Assembly (NCBI GenBank): GCA_963797255.1
Contig: CAWCOV010000001.1
Span: 186,001 to 250,000, forward strand
From: JANXZS01 sp963797255
Lineage (GTDB): Bacteria; Acidobacteriota; Terriglobia; Terriglobales; Acidobacteriaceae
Length of the DNA: 64,000 nucleotides
Direction: 5' to 3'
Numbering within the stretch: the stretch's first letter is position 1; each line of letters starts with the position of its first letter. Positions 54,973 to 61,255 of this stretch are shown here, in pieces. The notes under the pieces are model-generated. The model was given only the letters and a program-made list of their open reading frames with translations, was not told where the DNA came from and searched no databases. The translations under genes were made by a program, and so were the position numbers.

Positions 54973-55010
54973 CGACCGCACAAAGTCGATCGACGGACGT
55001 TACCGATTAA

Positions 55011-55928
55011 CTAAGAATCAATCGTTCCACCGCGGCCTTTCGCCAGCGCATTTCTCAGATTTCCCCCTGCAAGCCGAAGTTGTCTTTCAGCGTCTTCACG
55101 TGCCATTCCACATGCATGCATGAGAATTGCGATCTTGGGCGATCCTGCGTTTGCGAGCAGCTTTGAGGCTGTTTCGCTGTCCATTCGACAAGCCGCTTCA
55201 ATAATCCTGCGGGCGCGGTCCACCAACTTCACATTTGTCGGCTGCACATTCACCATCAGGTTCCCGTACACCGCGCCCATTTTCACCATCGCGCCGGTAG
55301 TAATCATGTTCAAGACCATTTTGGTCGCGGTGCCCGCCTTCATGCGGGTCGAACCAGTCAGAACCTCCGGGCCAACCGCCGGACTGATGGCCACTTGCGC
55401 CGCTTGCGCCAACTCCGAATTCGGAACGCAACTTAGTCCGATCGTCACCGCGCCGATCGACCGAGCGTAATCGATCGCTCCGAGGACATAAGGAGTGCGG
55501 CCGCTCGCCGCGATGCCCACCAGCGCATCCTTTTGCTCGAAGGCACGAGCTTTCAGATCCGCCGCGCCCTGCCCCGGGTCGTCTTCCGCCTTTTCCGCAG
55601 ACATTCTCAGCGCCGAATCTCCGCCAGCGATAATCCCCACAACCAGCGTTGCGGGGACTGAAAATGTTGGAGGGCACTCCGATGCATCCAGAACGCCAAG
55701 CCTGCCGGAGGTGCCGGCGCCGACATAGAAAAGGCGTCCGCCCGCGTTCATTCGCTCGACAACTAAATCCACCGCTGTCGCAATGTTCGCCATCTCCCGC
55801 TCAACCGCGAGTGCGACTTCTTTGTCGGCATCGTTTATCACCCTCAAAAGCTCCACCGTGGACAGCGTGTCCAGATTTTCCGACGCCGCGTTCCGGGCTT
55901 CCGTCAGTAATTCTCCAATCTTTGGCAA
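55011..55928 (-). CDS. murQ: N-acetylmuramic acid 6-phosphate etherase
   Basis: 305 residues from a TTG start behind GAGGAG, close to the 298 of E. coli MurQ. The SIS-domain signature RLFYVGAGTSGRLGVLDASE is intact, with Glu84 in DASECPPTF and Glu115 in AEKAEDDPGQG as likely catalytic acids; GIAASGRTPYVLGAIDYA and GSTRMKAGTATKMVLNMI follow. MurQ cleaves the lactyl ether of MurNAc-6-phosphate to give GlcNAc-6-phosphate during cell-wall recycling. No anmK or PTS partner is adjacent. The ribosome-binding site and start codon lie within a small hairpin, which may damp translation. The gene is divergent from cstA. Confidence 0.93.
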   Translation of the reverse strand: MPKIGELLTEARNAASENLDTLSTVELLRVINDADKEVALAVEREMANIATAVDLVVERMNAGGRLFYVGAGTSGRLGVLDASECPPTFSVPATLVVGIIAGGDSALRMSAEKAEDDPGQGAADLKARAFEQKDALVGIAASGRTPYVLGAIDYARSIGAVTIGLSCVPNSELAQAAQVAISPAVGPEVLTGSTRMKAGTATKMVLNMITTGAMVKMGAVYGNLMVNVQPTNVKLVDRARRIIEAACRMDSETASKLLANAGSPKIAILMHACGMAREDAERQLRLAGGNLRNALAKGRGGTIDS

Positions 55929-55944
55929 CGAGGCTCTCCTCGTT
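55927..55944 (-). promoter_or_regulatory. Hairpin covering the murQ ribosome-binding site and start
   Basis: On the minus strand AACGAGG pairs with CCTCGTT over the loop AGAG. The Shine-Dalgarno bases GAGGAG lie in the first arm and loop, and the TTG start uses the last two bases of the second arm. Such a fold could limit ribosome access. Confidence 0.35.
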
Positions 55945-56068
55945 CATGTTGGCTTCTCACGTCAAAGCAGTCCCTGATGTACGCTGCCGGAACCACGCTA
56001 CTCAGTAGACAAAATGCTGATCTGCTCTACACTAATCGCTGGCATTCGCATTTTTCGGAGCGGGAAAA

Positions 56069-57916
56069 ATGAATACACTGGCGATTCTCGTGGGCGTTCT
56101 CTGTATCTATACGCTCGCCTATCGATACTACAGTGCCTTCATCGCCGCTCGTGCCCTGGTGCTCGACGACACCCGCCTTACTCCCGCACATCGTCATAAG
56201 GATGGTAGCAATTTCGTCCCGTCTCCCAAGTGGGTTCTGTTCGGGCATCACTTTGCCGCCATTGCCGGCGCGGGTCCGCTCGTCGGCCCTACACTCGCAG
56301 CGCAATTTGGCTTTGCCCCGGGCTTTCTTTGGATCGTCGTAGGCGCAGTACTCGCAGGATGTGTGCAGGACTTCACGATTCTGGTCGCCTCCGTTCGCCA
56401 CAACGGCCGCTCCCTTGCCGAAATTGCTCGCACGGAGATCAGCCCCTTTGCCGGAATCGTGGCGATGATCGCCGTTCTTTGCATCTGTGTCGTGTCGCTT
56501 GCTGGACTCGGAATCGTTGTCGTAAATGCACTCTCCAACAGCCCGTGGGGCGTGTTCACCATCGGTATGACCATCCCCATCGCGCTTGTCATGGGTCTGT
56601 GGATGTTCAAGAGCACCCCCGGACTCGTGCGCGTCAAAGGACCGAGCATTTTCGGCGTAATCCTGCTGCTTGCCTCCGTCGCTGGCGGCCGCTGGTTTGC
56701 AGAGTCTTCCGCTTCACACTTTCTTATCTTCAGCTCACACCAGATCACGCTGTTGATGGCCACTTACGGATTCATCGCGTCGGTGTTGCCTGTGTGGCTG
56801 CTGCTGGCCCCGCGCGATTATCTCTCGACCTACGTGAAGCTCGGAACTATCGGACTGCTGGTGCTCGGTGTTTTCATCGTGCATCCCACGCTGCAATTTC
56901 CCGCGTTCACGCAGTATGTCCATGGTGGCGGCCCCATCATTCACGGGAAGCTCTTTCCATTTCTTTTTGTCACCATCGCCTGCGGTGCAATCTCGGGCTT
57001 CCATGCGCTGGTCTCATCCGGCACCACGCCCAAGATGCTGGACAAGGAAACGGATGCGCGCTTTATCGGCTACGGCGCTATGGTGGCGGAATCGCTTGTC
57101 GCAGTGCTTGCTCTGATCGCCGCGTGCTCTCTTCATCCCGGCGACTACTTTGCCATCAATGTTGCTCCTGCGGCTTTTCAGAAGCTTGGATTGCATACGG
57201 TTGAATTGGATATGCTGTCGCGTGAGGTCGGCGAGAATCTCGCAGGAAGAACCGGCGGCGCAGTCTCGCTCGCCATCGGTATGGCGCACATCTTCCGGGG
57301 TCTCCCGCGCATGGATCAGCTTGTTGGCTACTGGTATCACTACGCGATTATGTTCGAGGCGCTGTTCATCCTCACCGTGATTGACGCCGGCACGCGTGTC
57401 GCGCGTTATGTTCTGCAGGAACTGCTCGGCCACGTATATAAGCCGTTCGCCAATACTGCATGGGTGCCCGGTAGCTTGATATCCACGACCGTGGTCGTCG
57501 CCGGATGGGGCTACCTGATTTACACCGGATCCATTTCCACCATCTGGCCGCTCTTTGGAACAGGGAATCAGTTGCTCGCGACCATCGCGCTCTCGGTCGC
57601 CTCAACCTTCCTCGTCAATATGGGCAAAACAAAGTATGTGTGGATCACTGCGGTACCTATGGTCTTCGTCGTCTGCACCACGCTCTATGCGGCAGTGCTG
57701 GGAATCCGAACCATCTTCTGGCCTATGGCAATGACGCCCGGCACGGCGCTGCAAGGTTATCTTGAAACGCTGCTGATGCTCATCTTTATGTTGGGTGTGG
57801 TGTTGGTTGTATCTTCTGCGCTTCGCCGCATCCTCATGACGCTCCGCGGCGTCCCCGTTCCCGCAGAAGCGTTTGGCCCACCAGAAATTGCAGACGTGAA
57901 AATCCGCTGCTGTTAG
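56069..57916 (+). CDS. cstA: Carbon starvation protein CstA (pyruvate/peptide transporter family)
   Basis: 615 residues with about 15 membrane helices. The family hallmark runs from the N-terminus: YRYYSAFIAARALVLDDTR, PAHRHKDGSNFVPSPKWVLF, GHHFAAIAGAGPLVGPTLAA and LWIVVGAVLAGCVQDF, followed by SSGTTPKMLDKETDARFIGY and FLVNMGKTKYVW. CstA-type proteins import pyruvate or peptides in starved cells; E. coli CstA has 701 residues and this is a common shorter form. GGAG-like bases precede the ATG. It is divergent from murQ and ends three bases from the convergent ammonia-lyase gene. Catabolite control is usual for the family, but I see no CRP-like site in the 140-base promoter gap. Confidence 0.93.
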   Translation: MNTLAILVGVLCIYTLAYRYYSAFIAARALVLDDTRLTPAHRHKDGSNFVPSPKWVLFGHHFAAIAGAGPLVGPTLAAQFGFAPGFLWIVVGAVLAGCVQDFTILVASVRHNGRSLAEIARTEISPFAGIVAMIAVLCICVVSLAGLGIVVVNALSNSPWGVFTIGMTIPIALVMGLWMFKSTPGLVRVKGPSIFGVILLLASVAGGRWFAESSASHFLIFSSHQITLLMATYGFIASVLPVWLLLAPRDYLSTYVKLGTIGLLVLGVFIVHPTLQFPAFTQYVHGGGPIIHGKLFPFLFVTIACGAISGFHALVSSGTTPKMLDKETDARFIGYGAMVAESLVAVLALIAACSLHPGDYFAINVAPAAFQKLGLHTVELDMLSREVGENLAGRTGGAVSLAIGMAHIFRGLPRMDQLVGYWYHYAIMFEALFILTVIDAGTRVARYVLQELLGHVYKPFANTAWVPGSLISTTVVVAGWGYLIYTGSISTIWPLFGTGNQLLATIALSVASTFLVNMGKTKYVWITAVPMVFVVCTTLYAAVLGIRTIFWPMAMTPGTALQGYLETLLMLIFMLGVVLVVSSALRRILMTLRGVPVPAEAFGPPEIADVKIRCC

Positions 57917-57918
57917 CG

Positions 57919-59136
57919 CTACTCGATGCGTTCATGGCGATAGCCTTCCGCCGCCAGCGCTTCCAGGATTTGTGTAATGTGCGAGACACCGCGAGTCTCC
58001 AGCGTCATATCGATCACCGTGTCACCCAGGTTAACGCCGTAGTAAGCACGGTCGTGCTGCGTCTGCACGATGTTTGTCCGCTGATCCATCAGTATGCGGG
58101 TCAGCAGGTGCAGCGCGCCGGGCCGATCGGACAAATGAATACGAAGCCGCATACGCCGCCCATCTTTCACCAGGCCGCGTTCGATGATCTTCGACAACAA
58201 GCTGACGTCGATATTTCCGCCGCACACCAGCACCGCCGTCCGTTCATTCTTGAGCGAGGTTTTCTTTTGCAGCAGGGATGCCAGCGCAGCTGCACCGGCA
58301 CCTTCGGCCAGCATCTTCTCGCGCTCCAGTAGCACCATGATCGCCTTCGCGATTTCCTCTTCGTCCACCGTCACAATTTCGTCGACATACTGCTTCACCA
58401 GCGGGAACGTGACGTCTCCAGCGCGCCGAACCGCAATGCCGTCGGCGATGGTTGCTTCCGCCGGCAGCGTCACCGGCGATCCACCCTGAATGGCTCGCAG
58501 CATCGATGGCAGCCGTTCTGTCTGCACGCCGATTACGCGAATTGAAGGATTGGATTCTTTGATCGCGCACGCAACTCCGCTGATCAAGCCACCGCCGCCG
58601 ATGGGCACTACCACCGCTTCCAGTCCCGGAACCTGGTCAAGCATCTCCAGGCCAATTGTGCCTTGGCCATTGATGACTGCTGTGTCATCGAAGGGATGGA
58701 GAAAGGTCAAACCGTCTTTGTGGCAGAGTTCCAGCGCCTTGGCACAAGCTTCGTCATAATTTGCGCCGAATAGGATCACCTCAGCGCCAAAGCCACGTGT
58801 TGCCGAAACTTTTACAAGCGGCGTCATCATCGGCATCACGATGATCGAACGAATGCCACGTTGCGAGGCGTGATACGCCACAGCCTGCGCGTGATTCCCC
58901 GCGCTCGCCGCAATCAGCCCGCGCTGCCGCTCCTCCTCCGAAAGAGTGAGGATGCGGTTCAGCGCGCCACGCTCTTTGAAAGCTCCGGTGCGCTGCAGGT
59001 TGTCGAGCTTGAGATAGACCTGTTGCCCGGTCAGTTGCGAAATCTCTTCCGAATGGGCGCAAGGCGAGCAGTAGATGAAACCGTTGATGCGCTCTCGTGC
59101 GCGCTCGATCTCAACCAGGCTGACTTCTGCTGCCAT
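57919..59136 (-). CDS. ilvA: Threonine ammonia-lyase with C-terminal ACT-like domain
   Basis: 405 residues of the short PLP-dependent type. Lys54 in RTGAFKERGALN is the Schiff-base lysine, SAGNHAQAVAYHA contacts the substrate carboxylate, and VVPIGGGGLISGVACAI is the phosphate-binding glycine loop. Residues 325-400 form an ACT-like regulatory domain (RLRIHLSDRPGALHLLTRIL, GDTVIDMTLETRG). The enzyme converts threonine to 2-oxobutyrate and ammonia, feeding isoleucine synthesis or catabolism. One ACT-like domain, rather than the two of biosynthetic E. coli IlvA, could mean the catabolic or ilvA1-like class, so the symbol is approximate. Confidence 0.9.
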   Translation of the reverse strand: MAAEVSLVEIERARERINGFIYCSPCAHSEEISQLTGQQVYLKLDNLQRTGAFKERGALNRILTLSEEERQRGLIAASAGNHAQAVAYHASQRGIRSIIVMPMMTPLVKVSATRGFGAEVILFGANYDEACAKALELCHKDGLTFLHPFDDTAVINGQGTIGLEMLDQVPGLEAVVVPIGGGGLISGVACAIKESNPSIRVIGVQTERLPSMLRAIQGGSPVTLPAEATIADGIAVRRAGDVTFPLVKQYVDEIVTVDEEEIAKAIMVLLEREKMLAEGAGAAALASLLQKKTSLKNERTAVLVCGGNIDVSLLSKIIERGLVKDGRRMRLRIHLSDRPGALHLLTRILMDQRTNIVQTQHDRAYYGVNLGDTVIDMTLETRGVSHITQILEALAAEGYRHERIE

Positions 59137-59301
59137 TTTCTTCCCACACTTTCTTCAGAGGATTGGCTTGAGTGTATCAGCCGGATCTCTAGCGAGACGC
59201 GCCTTGTTTTGTCATGACACTGATTTATAAAGGATTGCTGGCGGATCCCGGCCTGCATCTCACGATTTCTGATAGCCTGCTTCGGAAAGAGAGCGAGAAG
59301 A

Positions 59302-59790
59302 ATGAGCATGAGACCGGGATTTCTGTGCATCCTGCTTGCGAGTGCCGTGCAATTAGGAGCGACTGCGCTTTTTGCTGCCGATGTTCAAGTGCCCTCAACC
59401 TGTACTCCCCAGGTAAATCAGAAACTTGGCGATTTATTAGCCTCGCAACAGACCGAGAAGATCGACAACGTGATGGTCTGCGGCATCACCGTCAGCGCCT
59501 CTCGCGCCCAGCACGGAGGCCCTCACGGTGACCATGAAATCTTTCCCCTTCGTGTCACGATGCCCGATGGCGGTGTGAGGTTAGTAGAAGTTGTCAGCAA
59601 TGATGAACTGGATGGCCAGGTCACTGCCGGTCCTAACACGACTGTCTTCGCGTACGGACAGGCATTCTTTCCAATAAAGGGCAGATTCGCCGCAGGTGTG
59701 CACGACGTCCATTGCGCAACCCATCGCGGCGCGGACAATGGATGGATCGTCGTCGACGGACAGAAGCATCCAACCACCTGCTCTCGCTGA
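59302..59790 (+). CDS. Secreted protein of unknown function
   Basis: 162 residues with a signal peptide (MSMRPGFLCILLASAVQLGA, cut near LFAADV). The mature part has four cysteines (STCTPQ, MVCGITV, VHCATH, TTCSR), suggesting two disulfides, and a His-rich stretch SRAQHGGPHGDHEIFPLRV. The middle segment MPDGGVRLVEVVSNDELDGQ and TVFAYGQAFFPIKGRF looks like a compact beta fold, and I cannot name the family. It lies 154 bases before the DUF5666-like gene on the same strand. Confidence 0.7.
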   Translation: MSMRPGFLCILLASAVQLGATALFAADVQVPSTCTPQVNQKLGDLLASQQTEKIDNVMVCGITVSASRAQHGGPHGDHEIFPLRVTMPDGGVRLVEVVSNDELDGQVTAGPNTTVFAYGQAFFPIKGRFAAGVHDVHCATHRGADNGWIVVDGQKHPTTCSR

Positions 59791-59943
59791 ATGATCGCTG
59801 CCTTCATTCAAATGGAATTGACAGATCCCTCACACGATTGATTTATCCCCGTTGCGACTCTTTTCATTCTTCGTCCGTCTCTCCAAGCAGGGAATTGCTC
59901 TCGGACAACAGATGATGCAAGAGTTACTTAGGGGACCAGGAAA

Positions 59944-61188
59944 ATGTTTGAGCAAATCCAACGTTGTTCCCGAGAACCGCGAGCCCTGAAGGCCGCGATT
60001 CTGGGTGCAGCTTTGTTGCTTCCGACGCAGGGGGCTTTCAGCCAGGCGGTTGCTCCGACAGCAAACCGGCAGATGGGCACGGTCAAATCCATTAGTGCGG
60101 ATGGGCTCGCACTGGCGACCGATGCGGGCCAGCAGGTCCAGGTCAAGCTGGATGCGGATGCCAAAGTTGTCAAGCTTCCAGCGGGCAGTAAAGACCTGAA
60201 GGACGCACAGCCTATTGAATTGAAAGATGTCACGGTGGACGACAGGGTATTGGTGCGCGGAACCACTGGAGAGCAGCCCGGAACCTTTCTCGCGAACACC
60301 GTCATTGTGATGAAGCGCGACGACCTGCAGCAGAAACGTCAGCAACAGCAGGAAGATTGGCAGAAGCGCGGCATCGGTGGTCTGGTCGCCTCAACCGATG
60401 TTCCCGGCAATAGCGTCACGATTTCTTCTGGCGCAGCTGCGGCTGTCAAAAAGACGGTGGTCCACGTCTCTCCCACTACGATCATTCGCAAGTATTCACC
60501 CGAGTCTGTGAAGTTCGAGGACACACAACCGGGAACGCTGGCCGCGATCAAGCCAGGCGACCAGCTGCGTGCACGAGGGCCCCGCGCCGAAGATGGAAGC
60601 GTGAACGCGGAAGAGATCGTGAGCGGATCGTTCCTGAATATCGCAGGTGCGGTTATCGCGGTCGACCCCAAAGCAGAAACCGTTGATATCAGGAATGAAG
60701 TTACAAAGAAAACAGTCGTGCTGAAAATCTCCAGCGATTCTCAATTCAGGAGACTGCCCGCGATGATGGCGCAAAGGATGGCCGTTCGCGCTTCTGGTGG
60801 GGAAAACGGAAATGGCGCTGCTCCCTCTACCGCTGCCAGCGGGCCTCCCGCAGGCGGTGGACCACCCTCCGGCAATATGGGAGGAGGTGCGCCCCCGTCT
60901 GGCGGAATGCCCGGTGCGCAGAGTGGAACGGGCGGTCAGGGGCATGGAGCGCCGGATCTGCAGCAGGTTCTCGGACGACTCCCCAAGATGCCAATAGACG
61001 AACTCCACGTTGGAGACACGGTCATGATCGTGGCGACGCCAGGCGCCGACGGCGGACATGGAACCGTCATCAATCTACTTGCAGGAGTGGAAGCAATCCT
61101 CGCTGCGACTCCGAAGGGAAGTCAACCGATGACGTTGTCTCCCTGGAACATCAACGGCAGTCCGGGAGATGCTTCACTCTCCCAGTAA
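59944..61188 (+). CDS. Secreted DUF5666-like protein with Gly/Pro-rich linker
   Basis: 414 residues with a signal-like N-terminus (AILGAALLLPTQGAFSQA). Repeated OB-like beta modules follow: GTVKSISADGLALATDAGQQ, QVQVKLDADAKVVKLPAG, DDRVLVRGT, then GGLVASTDVPGNSVTISSG and AGAVIAVDPKAETVDIRNEV, each typical of DUF5666-type repeats. Residues 285-345 are a Gly/Pro/Ser-rich linker, and a last module ends the protein. It is exported, probably periplasmic or outer-membrane associated, function unknown. It precedes the TonB-dependent receptor by 67 bases and may share its transcript. Confidence 0.72.
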   Translation: MFEQIQRCSREPRALKAAILGAALLLPTQGAFSQAVAPTANRQMGTVKSISADGLALATDAGQQVQVKLDADAKVVKLPAGSKDLKDAQPIELKDVTVDDRVLVRGTTGEQPGTFLANTVIVMKRDDLQQKRQQQQEDWQKRGIGGLVASTDVPGNSVTISSGAAAAVKKTVVHVSPTTIIRKYSPESVKFEDTQPGTLAAIKPGDQLRARGPRAEDGSVNAEEIVSGSFLNIAGAVIAVDPKAETVDIRNEVTKKTVVLKISSDSQFRRLPAMMAQRMAVRASGGENGNGAAPSTAASGPPAGGGPPSGNMGGGAPPSGGMPGAQSGTGGQGHGAPDLQQVLGRLPKMPIDELHVGDTVMIVATPGADGGHGTVINLLAGVEAILAATPKGSQPMTLSPWNINGSPGDASLSQ

Positions 61189-61255
61189 GCCAACGGATCA
61201 GAGCAGTAATTATTACGACACTTTCGAACTGCCAACCCGATTGGCTGGAGCAGGG

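Larger units (their letters stand above)
54600..55010. other. Intergenic region after the CHAT gene with hairpin and repeated sequence
   Basis: About 410 bases. An open frame of 94 codons from an ATG at 54730 to 55014 exists, but its start codon lies inside a strong hairpin, it has no recognisable domain, and its end overlaps the murQ stop; I do not accept it as a gene. A related stretch occurs twice (54633-54654 and 54944-54972), both able to encode HNYFR. The region may hold decayed coding sequence or a structured RNA. Confidence 0.4.

Noticed and set aside
54730..55014. 94-codon open frame after the CHAT gene
   Set aside because: Its ATG sits inside a perfect hairpin, it has no recognisable domain and its end overlaps the murQ stop codon.
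56230..57204. A 324-codon open frame inside the carbon starvation gene
   Set aside because: It lies in another frame of the clearly conserved cstA, is rich in Arg, Cys and His, and shows no domain.
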